From Candidatus Geothermocultor quzhuomuensis (GTDB lineage Bacteria; Actinomycetota; Aquicultoria; Geothermocultorales; Geothermocultoraceae): a stretch of 64,000 nt of DNA. Both the position numbers and the translations under genes were made by a program. The stretch lies in NCBI GenBank assembly GCA_015711795.1, contig JACVJC010000002.1:58115-122114 (forward strand), given 5' to 3'. Below the pieces are notes generated by a model. It did no database searches, was not told where the DNA came from, and saw only the letters and a program-made list of their open reading frames with translations. Shown here piece after piece: positions 29,253-38,423 of the stretch; position 1 is the first letter of the stretch, and every line of letters begins with the position of its first letter.

Positions 29253-29655
29253 GGGAAGTAGACCGGGTGGTCACTCCCTGATAATAAAGCTTATCAGGGA
29301 GAGGAAAGTCCGGGCTTCACAGGGCGAGGTGGCTGCTAACAGCAGCTCGTTGTGAGACGAGGAAAGTGCCACAGAGAGCAAACCGCCTCTTATTATGTTG
29401 AGGTAAGGGTGAAAGGGTGGTGTAAGAGACCACCGCTCTGGTGGTAACATCAGAGGCATGGTAAACCCCACCTGGAGCAAGGCCAAATAGAGAAGGAAGG
29501 TTATCTGCTTTGAGCGGAGAGCCTGCCATGTTGCCCGCATGGCTATAACTTCTGGGTTGGCTGCTTGAGTCCAATGGCAACATTGGACCTAGATAGATGA
29601 CCACCACCCCTTGTTAAAAATGGGGTACAGAACCCGGCTTATAGGTCTGCTTCCC
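29253..29655 (+). ncRNA. rnpB: RNase P RNA, bacterial class A
   Basis: GGGAAGTAGACCGGGTGGTC..GAGAGGAAAGTCCGGGCTTCACAGGGC.., GAGGAAAGTGCCACAGAGAGCAAACCGCC, GGTGAAAGGGTGG, terminal ACAGAACCCGGCTTATAGGTCTGCTTCCC; TATAAT at 29241. Confidence 0.95.
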
Positions 29656-29874
29656 TTTTTTAGTTAGAAGTTAACAGTAAGGAGAGAGCAGAAAATAGTT
29701 AGCAGATAGCAGTGAGCAGACTGAAGAGCTGAAGCTTGTCCCTTCATTGCATTCAAGGCAAGCTTTAGGCCGAAGCCCTGAGTAAAGCGAAGGAACTAGG
29801 GATTAAAAGGTAGGCAGGGCAGATAGGTCGGGCAGTCAAAATTTATTAGTTTAGTGTCTTGTTTATTGATGATA

Positions 29875-29890
29875 TATATGCTAGCATATA
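29875..29890. promoter_or_regulatory. 16-bp perfect palindrome TATATGCTAGCATATA, putative VapB/RHH operator
   Basis: Perfect inverted repeat ending 4 nt before the antitoxin ATG. Confidence 0.7.
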
Positions 29891-29893
29891 AAG

Positions 29894-30133
29894 ATGAGGC
29901 GCACTATGATTTATTTAAAAGACAATCAATATACTCAGCTCGTGAAGCTAGCTAAAGAGGAAAAAAGGAGCTTAGCCGAGCTTATTAGGCTGGCGGTTGA
30001 TTCTCTTCTAAAAAAGAAAGAAAGAAAAATTAATTATCTTTCAATTGTTGGTATTGCTGAAGGTGAACCAGGGCGAATCTCTGAAAATGCGGAATCCTAT
30101 TTAAAGGAATTGTTTCAAAAGAAAAAAGAATGA
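29894..30133 (+). CDS. Ribbon-helix-helix antitoxin (VapB-like)
   Basis: MRRTMIYLKDNQYTQLVKLAKEEKRSLAELIRLAVDSLL RHH pattern; 4-nt overlap with the PIN gene. Confidence 0.78.
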   Translation: MRRTMIYLKDNQYTQLVKLAKEEKRSLAELIRLAVDSLLKKKERKINYLSIVGIAEGEPGRISENAESYLKELFQKKKE

Positions 30134-30546
30134 TTTTAATTGACACTGGTGCCATATATGCAATTCTTGATAAAAATGATGCAAATCACAAAAGGGCAGT
30201 TGACTTATATCGTTCAGTCGCTGGTAAAGAAGAACTAGTTTTGCTTTCGCTAGTTTTAGTTGAAACTTGGTTTTTGTTAGATTCCAGGCTGGGCAGTTAT
30301 GTAGCAAGCCGTTTTATTTCTTCAGTTAATGAAGGAATCTTTAGTTTTCATGAGATAAGTTTGGATGACATCTCACGAGCCATTGAGATTGAAAAGAGGT
30401 ATAAAAGAGCGAAGTTTGGTTTAATTGATTCTGTCTGCTTTGCCTTTGCTGAAAGAAAAAATATCAGGGAAATTTTTACATTTGATAATCACTTCTCAAT
30501 CTATAAACCAAATCATGTGAAGCAATTTAATATTTATCCTTTTTAA
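30130..30546 (+). CDS. PIN-domain toxin (VapC-like)
   Basis: MILIDTGAIYAILDKND, VETW, FGLIDSVCFAFAERKNIREIFTFDNHF acidic residues. Confidence 0.85.
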   Translation: MILIDTGAIYAILDKNDANHKRAVDLYRSVAGKEELVLLSLVLVETWFLLDSRLGSYVASRFISSVNEGIFSFHEISLDDISRAIEIEKRYKRAKFGLIDSVCFAFAERKNIREIFTFDNHFSIYKPNHVKQFNIYPF

Positions 30547-30561
30547 GCTGACCGGTTTTCT

Positions 30562-31833
30562 TTAGAAATTTTTGAGGTTATACTCTTTTTCCAATGAATT
30601 AGCCATTATGCTTGCTTTCCTTATTTCTTCATAGGAAAAAGATTGATTTGAGATGATGTAGTGGGGTGGAGCATCATAAAATACTAGTCCTAATTTTTGA
30701 GCATTTTCATGAAGATGAGTTCCGGGTAAAACATGAAGAGTTGAAAAAATTATGGTTGAAGGTTTAAGGTTAAAAACAAATTTGATAGATTTAACGAAAC
30801 TGAAAAAATTATCTCCAGGCAAGCCAATAATTAAGTCAGAAATAACCTTGATATCATTCTTGAGCAAAAGTTCGATGCCCTTTTTAAATTTGCTTTTATC
30901 AAATTCCCGTTTAACATTTCTTAATACTTGAGCATTAATCGTCTGAGGCCCAGTTTCTACACTAACGACATTGGCTTTTTTGAGCAGTGAAACGGTTGCC
31001 TTATTAACTTTTTCGCAAGCAATCTCAATGGTGTGGAGTTTAGTATCAAATTTGTTTAACTTTGAAATCATTGAGGAAAGCTTCTTGACATTTTTTTGAT
31101 TGAGATTAAAAACGGGGTCGATGAAGGAAAAACTCTTTACATTTTCTTGGCTTAGGATAAATTCGAGATCACTTTTAACCCTTTCATCAGAGAAGAATCT
31201 AAGTTTAGGATAATTTTTCCCTTCGTAGCAGTAAGCACAACTGAAAGGGCAACCTCGGTATGTTTCAAGGTAAGTTACTTTGTCTTGAGGAACTATTGTT
31301 TTAGTTAAAAAAGGAGAGGGAATTTCATCGAGATTTTCTATTAAAGGTTGGTCAGGATTAGAGAAGATTTTGCCATTCTTTCGGTAAGAAATTCCTTTGA
31401 TCTTTTCTAATTTTCCCTCATTAAGTGCAAAATGCTTAATAATTTGGGAAAATGTAACTTCACCTTCACCCCTAACGATAATGTCAATTGCAGGATTTTC
31501 TTGAAGATATTTTTTACTAATCGGACCTACTTCAGGTCCACCCAAAACAATTTTAATTTCAGGGTTTAACTGTTTAATTAAAGGAGAGAGTTTTAAAATT
31601 TTTTCCATATTCCAGCAGTAACAAGAGAAACCTACGATTTTGGGGGAGATACGAGAGATGGAAAATAAAGCTTGTTCGATATCATTGCAATCTTTACAGA
31701 GGTCAAGTATATCGATAATTACCCTTTCCCGTATTAACTTATCCTTAAGGGCATAAGCTTTTAAATAGCCAAAAGCCAGAGAAAAATTTCCACAAACATT
31801 AAAGGTTAAAAGCAATACCTTAGTTTTATTCAT
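30562..31833 (-). CDS. Cobalamin-binding-domain radical SAM protein
   Basis: N-term B12-binding-like fold (ISPKIVGFSCYCWNMEKIL..KIVLGGPEVG), TYRGCPFSCAYCYEG radical SAM CX3CX2C; start placed at ATG 31833. Confidence 0.85.
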   Translation of the reverse strand: MNKTKVLLLTFNVCGNFSLAFGYLKAYALKDKLIRERVIIDILDLCKDCNDIEQALFSISRISPKIVGFSCYCWNMEKILKLSPLIKQLNPEIKIVLGGPEVGPISKKYLQENPAIDIIVRGEGEVTFSQIIKHFALNEGKLEKIKGISYRKNGKIFSNPDQPLIENLDEIPSPFLTKTIVPQDKVTYLETYRGCPFSCAYCYEGKNYPKLRFFSDERVKSDLEFILSQENVKSFSFIDPVFNLNQKNVKKLSSMISKLNKFDTKLHTIEIACEKVNKATVSLLKKANVVSVETGPQTINAQVLRNVKREFDKSKFKKGIELLLKNDIKVISDLIIGLPGDNFFSFVKSIKFVFNLKPSTIIFSTLHVLPGTHLHENAQKLGLVFYDAPPHYIISNQSFSYEEIRKASIMANSLEKEYNLKNF

Positions 31834-32689
31834 TTTTAAGCACCTCAATATAGCCAATCTTTTCTCTTTTTGAAACGGGCTTAAATTCTTCTGCACCGTT
31901 CTTTTCTAAGTAGTCTTGGATAATACCGGGACAAACTAAATTGTAAGAGCACTTAAGACAGTTTTTATTTTTTTTATAAAGCCAGTTAAAGGGTTGATAA
32001 AGCTCAAGCACATGATGTTCATATTTTTTCATTAAGCATAAAGGAATTTTTTCCGTTAGAATCCAGATACGATTTAGAATGCTTAAATCTATAGCATTTT
32101 TCACAAAGGGCATTACTTCGCTTATTTTAAGGTTAAGGTCAGAAAAAGAAAGAATGATTTTATCTACTTTTAAAGGAATGACAAACTTAACTATCTCTTC
32201 AATATTTTCAAAATTTTCTTTTGAAATAGGAATTCTAATAGTGATGTGGGGGCTGAAGGGTTGATTATTGAGGTTATTTATGCTTTTCAAATTGTGAATC
32301 CCTGAAACTGTCTGCCAAAAGCTTCCCAAAGTTTGAGTAATTGAATCATGTTGGTAATTGTAATAACCATGAAGTTTGATTTCAAAGATGAAATTGCCAC
32401 TCTCAATAGCTGCGCAGGCAAAATTCCAGTCAGAAAAAGCTCTCCCGTTAGTGACAATCTTAATCCTTTTAAAGTTTCTCATTCTTGCTATTGATATTAA
32501 CTCAAAGAAGTCTTCTCTTATTGTTGGTTCTCCTCCAAAGAATTCAATATTTTCATCACCAGGAGAGTTTTCTATTTCTTTTCTTATCTCTTCAAATGGC
32601 CTCTGTTCTCGAGATATAAAAAGGTATTTGCAGTTTACACAGTTATTATTGCAGGAACTTCCGACAAAAATTTTTTTATATTTAATCAT
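31826..32689 (-). CDS. Radical SAM protein with SPASM-like C-terminal cysteines
   Basis: VGSSCNNNCVNCKYLF CX3CX2C, FFGGEPTIR, NCLKCSYNLVCPG. Confidence 0.82.
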   Translation of the reverse strand: MIKYKKIFVGSSCNNNCVNCKYLFISREQRPFEEIRKEIENSPGDENIEFFGGEPTIREDFFELISIARMRNFKRIKIVTNGRAFSDWNFACAAIESGNFIFEIKLHGYYNYQHDSITQTLGSFWQTVSGIHNLKSINNLNNQPFSPHITIRIPISKENFENIEEIVKFVIPLKVDKIILSFSDLNLKISEVMPFVKNAIDLSILNRIWILTEKIPLCLMKKYEHHVLELYQPFNWLYKKNKNCLKCSYNLVCPGIIQDYLEKNGAEEFKPVSKREKIGYIEVLKNE

Positions 32690-32848
32690 CTTCTAGCTTT
32701 TCTCCTACTTCACGGTGATTTTTTCAATAATACCTAATAAGCTTGGGGTTAGCAAATTAAATCTTTGGGCTAACAAATGAACAAGCAACAAGTTGAGGGA
32801 GGATTAAGGTAGGGTAAAGTAATTGCCATCCATTTTATTGAGCTTCAT

Positions 32849-34459
32849 TTATAGATTGAAGTAATGGGCTTCTGTCTCAAGGGAATACGAGCGAACATTT
32901 AGAGCCCCCTCATTTGATAAAATTTTAAACTCAAAAGTTGCTGTTTTACCGGGCTCAATTGTGTTAGTAGAAGGGTAGGTAAAATCAACGCCAACCACTG
33001 TATCAGTTGAACTGTAAAAAGTTCCAATGATTTTAATGAAGTAAGCCTTTGAGTTTCCTGTGTTTTTTATTTCCCCATGGACAAAGTAATTTCCAAAGTC
33101 GTCTCTTGATGCCCAATGATTAGTAATCTGAATGTTTTTATCTGGAGGTTCTTGCGTTGTTTGATAACTCACTCCCAATCGATATGTTTTCCAGCCTTCT
33201 TCTAAGGAGATGAAACTTGTTTCAAAAGGGCTTTTTTCTGATGGTCCAATGATATCCCTAATAGTGTAGGTAAATTTAGTTGCTATAGCGACATTAAGCT
33301 TGTTGTAAAAAGTGGCATTGATTTTAGTAAATCTTATATTACTTGAAGTTTCATTCTTAACCTCCCCGACTAGGTGAAAAGTTCCGTGGGAATCTTGATA
33401 AACTCGATGACTAGTAATAACAACTCCACTTGGTTGGGGTTGAGTAGTTGAAGTAATGACACCTGTTTCAATCCAAAAAGCAATGTCTTCTGAGATAACA
33501 CCAGTTCCACCTAAAATAATTGAGTTTAAAATGGAGGTGCGTTTTTGGTCCATCCAAATCTTGGAAATTTCAGGTGGAGGAGTTTGCTGGCTTATTAAAA
33601 GAAGAGGGGAACCTTTCTTTCCAGCTAAAGCCCCGCCAGTTAAAGCATCAGGATAGTCTTGACCTGTGGCTACATAAAGGGAATTTAAATTTAAACCAAG
33701 CTGAACCGAATAATTAATTATCGCTATGTTAGTTTCGTATCTATTGTTACCTGAAAGTCTAGTAGGGTTAGGAAGTTGGTTTTGAACATTTTCCGAAATA
33801 ATCCCTGCTCCTCCAAGGATGATTGTTTTGGTTATTGCTAAAAAGCTTAGGGCTTTCTTAGTTGAAGAGGGAATAGAATCTTTGGATACCAGGAGGATAG
33901 GGTACCTTTTAAATGAAACAAGAGGGGAGATGGAAAGAGCATCTGGAAAATTAAAGCCATTAGTAATGATAGCAGTTTTATCAGGAATAGACCCTTTTAA
34001 TTTTTCCTTTAAAGATAAGGCAATTTCCTGGGCAGTTGCAAATCTATCCTGACCAGAAATTCTTTTTACGGAAAGACCAAGGGAAAGCAGTTCATTAGTG
34101 ACATTATTAGAAACAGCTCCTTCCCCTCCTAGAACAAAAGCATTTTTTGCTTTTAGTCTTTTAATTTCTTCTTTGACACCTTGAGGGAGGGAATTCTTTT
34201 GAGTGAGGAGGATAGGAGCTTCATAAGCACCAGCCAGGGAAGAGCCAGCTAAAGCATCTGCGAAGCCTTCACCTGTAGCAATAAAAACATAATCACAAGA
34301 ATTCCAGCCATTGTAAGAAATTTCAGTCGAAGTTGTATAGCGATCATTTCCAGTTAAGCGGGTTACAGAAATATTTTGAGCAAAGGAGAGGGGTGGAAAG
34401 ATTAATTTTAAGGTGAGGAAAAAGACCAATAATTTCTTGGATTTGGTAAGTTTTTTCAC
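32849..34459 (-). CDS. Secreted protein: signal peptide + three cell-wall-binding repeat 2 modules + two FxLYD-like domains
   Basis: VTRLTGNDRYTTSTEISYNGWNSCDYVFIATGEGFADALAGSSLAG..; repeats at RISGQDRFATAQEIA and RLSGNNRYETNIAI; two VVITSHRVYQDS/IQITNHWASRDD FxLYD-like units. Confidence 0.88.
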   Translation of the reverse strand: MKKLTKSKKLLVFFLTLKLIFPPLSFAQNISVTRLTGNDRYTTSTEISYNGWNSCDYVFIATGEGFADALAGSSLAGAYEAPILLTQKNSLPQGVKEEIKRLKAKNAFVLGGEGAVSNNVTNELLSLGLSVKRISGQDRFATAQEIALSLKEKLKGSIPDKTAIITNGFNFPDALSISPLVSFKRYPILLVSKDSIPSSTKKALSFLAITKTIILGGAGIISENVQNQLPNPTRLSGNNRYETNIAIINYSVQLGLNLNSLYVATGQDYPDALTGGALAGKKGSPLLLISQQTPPPEISKIWMDQKRTSILNSIILGGTGVISEDIAFWIETGVITSTTQPQPSGVVITSHRVYQDSHGTFHLVGEVKNETSSNIRFTKINATFYNKLNVAIATKFTYTIRDIIGPSEKSPFETSFISLEEGWKTYRLGVSYQTTQEPPDKNIQITNHWASRDDFGNYFVHGEIKNTGNSKAYFIKIIGTFYSSTDTVVGVDFTYPSTNTIEPGKTATFEFKILSNEGALNVRSYSLETEAHYFNL

Positions 34460-34643
34460 ATTAGGTCCCTTTAATTACTTTTAATTAAGGAGAATAAAAT
34501 TAAGAATTTAAATGAAATCTTATGCCCTTAAGAAAAAATTGTCAAACAATAATGTTATAATTGTTTCAGCTTCTTTTATTATGGTAAAAAAAGTGATATT
34601 CTTAAAAGGAATAAGCTCCTGAAAATGGAGGGAGGCGAAGATA

Positions 34644-35420
34644 ATGAAATGTCCAGTTTGTGGCAATGAGATGAAGGAAGGAGAAGAACATTGCTCAGTT
34701 TGTGGAGCTAGGATTGTTAGTGAGGCGGAGGCGCCTACTGTTCCTTCAGAGCAAGTAAGGGAAGGTGTTTCTGCTGGAGAAGAAAGACCAGAAGAAATAG
34801 CCAAACCAGCTGAGGAAGTTCCTCCTTTTGAAACAGGTCCACCTGAGGCAGGTCCACCTGAGGCAGGTCCACCTGAGGCAGGTCCACCTGAGCCGGTGAA
34901 GGAGGAAGAAAAAGTATTTGAAGGAGTTGCTCCACAGGAAGTTATCCCAACTCCATCAGAAGCAATGCCCCCAACTCCTTCAGCTCCATCCGAACCAGTT
35001 ATCGGGCAACCTCCAGCTGTTGAAGAGACAAAAGTACCTGAACCTTCTGAACCTGCACCAGTGGAAGGTACTCTACCAACTACTCCTACTTATGAATCAA
35101 TTTCTCCACCTGTTACTGAGCAACCTCAACCACCTGTTGAGCCTTTATATGCACCACCTACAGAGCCAACAGTAGCTAGACCATCTGAACCAACTCCTCC
35201 ACCTGAAGCAGTTCAACCAGCTGTTGAGCAACCTCCAACAGCGCCTGAGGTAGTGGCACCAACTGAGCAAGCAGTCGCCCCTGTAGCAGAGGAGGTTGCT
35301 CCACCCAAGAAAAAGCGAGGAATATTTCGTTACCTTCTTATTGCTTGGGTAATTATTATGATCCTGCTTGCTCTTGTTTTAGTAACAATTATTGCCTTTC
35401 CTAATCTCCTTTCCCGTTAA
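34644..35420 (+). CDS. N-terminal zinc ribbon, long Pro/Glu-rich linker, C-terminal TM anchor
   Basis: CPVCGNEMKEGEEHCSVCGARI; PPEAGPPEA.. low complexity; YLLIAWVIIMILLALVLVTIIAF. Confidence 0.75.
   Translation: MKCPVCGNEMKEGEEHCSVCGARIVSEAEAPTVPSEQVREGVSAGEERPEEIAKPAEEVPPFETGPPEAGPPEAGPPEAGPPEPVKEEEKVFEGVAPQEVIPTPSEAMPPTPSAPSEPVIGQPPAVEETKVPEPSEPAPVEGTLPTTPTYESISPPVTEQPQPPVEPLYAPPTEPTVARPSEPTPPPEAVQPAVEQPPTAPEVVAPTEQAVAPVAEEVAPPKKKRGIFRYLLIAWVIIMILLALVLVTIIAFPNLLSR
34836..34895 (+). repeat. 15-bp minisatellite GGTCCACCTGAGGCA x4 (last unit ends GAGCCG), encodes GPPEA
   Basis: Read directly, in-frame tandem array. Confidence 0.95.
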
Positions 35421-35495
35421 AACCATTTTGAAACTTTTATCACCTTCTTTCGTTTAATTCGATAGAGAAATTAAAAGGGAAGGAGGTAAAGGAAT

Positions 35496-36200
35496 ATGAA
35501 AAAATTTCTTGCTGGTGTTCTTGTTTTGCTTCTTATTTTTCCAGCCTTAGCTATGGCAGCTGAAGAATCAGGTAAAGAAGCTGTTTTATCTGAATCAATT
35601 TCTTTAACCGAGACCTCAGTAGGAGAAACTACTGAAACAACACAACTACCTAAATCAGCTCTTTCAACTACAGAGACAACTCCTCCTGCTTATGTTATTA
35701 GTATTTTCAGCTATCAAATAATTATTGTCCCGCCAACTCAAGAGGGTGAGTCTGTCTCAATTGGTCTTTTTAAAGTTAGTGAGAGCGGAGAAGGTGAAGA
35801 AATTGCTAATTTTACAGTTGGCGGAATTGTTGGTAAGGCTGTTTCGGCTGCTGCTAGAGCAATAGCCCCTGGTGTTGAGCATGGTAAGGTAGTTAGTGCT
35901 TATGTCCATAAAATAAATGAAGAACGAAAGAAAGCTCGAGAGGAAGCAAAAGAGGAAAAGAAGGAAGAAAAAAAAGAAGCAAAAGAGGAAAAGAGAAAGG
36001 AAAAAGAGCTTAGAAAGAGGGAAAGAAAGGAAGAGACAACTGAGACTGTTCAAGAGGAAGAAGCTGATTCAACGGAAATAATAAAAGGAAAAGTCGAAAA
36101 GGAAGGTAAAGTTGAAAAGGAAGGAAAAGGTAAAGGTGATAAAGGAGGCAAGGGAAAAGATAAAGGCAAAGAAAGCGAGAAAGAGACTGAAGAAGATTAA
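35496..36200 (+). CDS. Hypothetical secreted protein with Lys/Glu-rich C-terminus
   Basis: MKKFLAGVLVLLLIFPALAMAAEE signal peptide; KEEKKEEKKEAKEEKRKEKE tract. Confidence 0.65.
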   Translation: MKKFLAGVLVLLLIFPALAMAAEESGKEAVLSESISLTETSVGETTETTQLPKSALSTTETTPPAYVISIFSYQIIIVPPTQEGESVSIGLFKVSESGEGEEIANFTVGGIVGKAVSAAARAIAPGVEHGKVVSAYVHKINEERKKAREEAKEEKKEEKKEAKEEKRKEKELRKRERKEETTETVQEEEADSTEIIKGKVEKEGKVEKEGKGKGDKGGKGKDKGKESEKETEED

Positions 36201-36224
36201 ATAAGCTGCTTACTTTAAAACTGC

Positions 36225-36254
36225 AAAGCCCTCGACCGATCGGGGGCTTTTTAT
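36225..36254 (+). terminator. Intrinsic terminator
   Basis: AAAGCCCTCGACCGATCGGGGGCTTTTTATT. Confidence 0.8.
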
Positions 36255-36676
36255 TCTAAGGAAATAATTCGCGCAATTCTTGAAAGAGGATGACCCTTAG
36301 CTTTAATTTCTAGGGAATTAAACCAGCCAAAGGGGGTTCTCGTTACTTCAAAACCTTTATTTTTTAATTTTATCTCAATTTTTTTTAGGAGATTGAGAGC
36401 AGTTTCAGGGCTTGAGAGTTCTCCAAAAAGATGAGCGAAAGAATGAAGGACTACTTTTTTCACTCCAAGTAGAGCCAAGTGATTTTCGATTTCTTTTACG
36501 GTTTTTTCCGCTACCAGTTCAGGATTAGTTTCGTCTTTTTTCTCGGAACTAGCCAGGATAAGGAGGGCATCAGTGACTTCAGTTACTGGGTTGTCATATT
36601 CTTCAATCACTTTCGAGCGCCCTTTTTCCGTTATTGTGCATTTAAAATATTCTACATGCCAGCCTAGAAATCTCAT
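36251..36676 (-). CDS. Free-standing archaeal-type threonyl-tRNA synthetase editing domain
   Basis: HSFAHLFGELSSPETALNLLKKIE..GFEVTRTPFGWFNSLEIKAKGHPLSRIARII pattern; no synthetase core in the ORF. Confidence 0.75.
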   Translation of the reverse strand: MRFLGWHVEYFKCTITEKGRSKVIEEYDNPVTEVTDALLILASSEKKDETNPELVAEKTVKEIENHLALLGVKKVVLHSFAHLFGELSSPETALNLLKKIEIKLKNKGFEVTRTPFGWFNSLEIKAKGHPLSRIARIISLE

Positions 36677-36801
36677 TTTTCACCTTCTTTAACGATATCA
36701 TAATTGACCTTCTCGAGTAATTCTAGAAGGCATTTAATAAGCTGAACAGATGGCATGGGAGCAAGTTCTTTGGTAGGATATTTGAGGGGAAATAAAACAA
36801 G

Positions 36802-37590
36802 GTGAGTCGCATAGTTAAAGTTTGCTGTGTGCAAATGGATATAGCTTTGGGAAAGCCACAAGAAAATCTGGGAAAGACTTTGCGAAAAATTGATGAAGCT
36901 AGTAAGGATTCTCCAGATATTATTTGCTTGCCTGAGCTTTTCACCACAGGTTATTACCTTGAAGAAGCCAATGATTTAGCTGAGCCAATTCCTGGAGCAA
37001 CAACTGAGGCACTTTCAAAAAAGGCTAAAACCATTAACTCTTTTATAATTGCTGGTAGTATCCTAGAAAAAAGTAGCAACGGGATTTATAACACTAGCGT
37101 AGTTATTAACCTAGAAGGCAAAACTGTTGGGAAATACAGCAAAATTCATCTTTTTCCCCTTTTTAATGAGGACAAGTATTTAAAAGCCGGGAATGAAAGT
37201 TTTTGTTTAGATTTAGGGATAGCAAAGATTGGCATAATGATTTGCTACGATTTGAGATTTCCCGAACTTGCAAGAAAATTGGCTCTTCAAGATGGAGAAA
37301 TTCTCTTTATTCCATCAGAGTTTCCTAATCCTCGCCTTTCCCATTGGCGCCATCTTTTAATTGCTCGGGCAATTGAAAACCAGCTTTTTGTTGTTGGAGT
37401 AAATCGAGTTGGAGAAGATGAAAAAACAAGTTATTTCGGGCACTCGATGATTGTTAACCCCATGGGAGAAGTTCTTGTAGAAGCAGATGAGAATGAGAAA
37501 ATTATTTACGCGGAAATAAATTTAGATGAAATAAAGAGAGTTCGTTCTTCGCTTCCCACCTTGACCGAACGCCGCCCCGAAACTTACTAA
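36802..37590 (+). CDS. Carbon-nitrogen hydrolase (nitrilase/omega-amidase superfamily)
   Basis: CLPELFTTGYY, GKYSKIHLFP, IGIMICYDLRFPELAR Glu-Lys-Cys motifs. Confidence 0.93.
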   Translation: MSRIVKVCCVQMDIALGKPQENLGKTLRKIDEASKDSPDIICLPELFTTGYYLEEANDLAEPIPGATTEALSKKAKTINSFIIAGSILEKSSNGIYNTSVVINLEGKTVGKYSKIHLFPLFNEDKYLKAGNESFCLDLGIAKIGIMICYDLRFPELARKLALQDGEILFIPSEFPNPRLSHWRHLLIARAIENQLFVVGVNRVGEDEKTSYFGHSMIVNPMGEVLVEADENEKIIYAEINLDEIKRVRSSLPTLTERRPETY

Positions 37591-37663
37591 CTGAAAAGTG
37601 ATGAGTAAACACTAAACAAGATGAAGAGCTAAAGTTGAAAGTCACTGATCATGAACAACGAAG

Positions 37664-38377
37664 CTATAAATAAACAAAGAGTTCTTCGAGGGTGGATATC
37701 TTGGGGCAGGTGGGGCAATTGGCTTCATTAAATTTGCCCCAGCGGTTAATTAAGATGGGCTTTAAGCCAACTTTTTCTGCTCCTTCGACATCGGCATACC
37801 AGTGGTCACCAACATGAAGAGTTTCTTCAGGAAGTGAGCCAACTTTTTCTAGACCAAGCTCAAAAATTTTTGGGTCAGGCTTGGCTATTCCAACAGCCGC
37901 TGAAGCAAAGATAAATTTAAAATATTTATCAAGTTTCAAGCCTTGAAAGATATGCTTGAGACGACTATCCCAGTTAGAAATAACTCCAAGCTTGAGACCC
38001 CTCTTTCTCATTTTATTTAAAGCTGGAATAACATCAGAAAAGGGTCTCCATCTTTCTGGTTTGCCAAATTCTTGGTAAATCAACTTTCCAAAGTAACAGC
38101 TATCGCCATCAATTCCCACCAATTCCATCCAGTAACGGTACATATCTGTCCAGACACCAGAAGCTCCTTCTTCAGTTTTCCAAAAGCTATCATCACGCCA
38201 ATAAATTTCTTCGTAGTAATCATTAACTTTAGGAAGGGTATCTTTTAACCGGCTTAAATCTACTTCTATTTTATGTTTGATTAAAACCTCTCTAGCTACC
38301 TCTTCTACAGAGGGGTAGGGAAAAAGTAAAGTATTTCCCACATCAAAGAAGATTGCTTTCACTTTATTCAACTCCAA
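37664..38377 (-). CDS. HAD-superfamily hydrolase
   Basis: IFFDVGNTLLFPYPSV, KLGVISNWD, GIAKPDPKIFE, HVGDHWYADVEGA. Confidence 0.9.
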   Translation of the reverse strand: MELNKVKAIFFDVGNTLLFPYPSVEEVAREVLIKHKIEVDLSRLKDTLPKVNDYYEEIYWRDDSFWKTEEGASGVWTDMYRYWMELVGIDGDSCYFGKLIYQEFGKPERWRPFSDVIPALNKMRKRGLKLGVISNWDSRLKHIFQGLKLDKYFKFIFASAAVGIAKPDPKIFELGLEKVGSLPEETLHVGDHWYADVEGAEKVGLKPILINRWGKFNEANCPTCPKISTLEELFVYL

Positions 38378-38423
38378 TCATAAAACTTTCAATTTAATAG
38401 TAACTTCGAAGAGTGACATAAAA

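Noticed and set aside
29271-29607. Two minus-strand ORFs (89 and 96 aa)
   Set aside because: Antisense to RNase P RNA, whose conserved segments are clear on the plus strand.
34836-34895. Possible CRISPR-like array
   Set aside because: 15-bp contiguous repeats with no spacers, in frame inside a CDS; no cas genes in the window.
34735-35175. ORFs 34735-34935 (-) and 34918-35175 (+)
   Set aside because: Alternate frames through the Pro/Glu-rich low-complexity linker.
35757-36053. 98-aa minus ORF rich in Leu/Phe/Ser
   Set aside because: Mirror translation of the Lys/Glu-rich tract.
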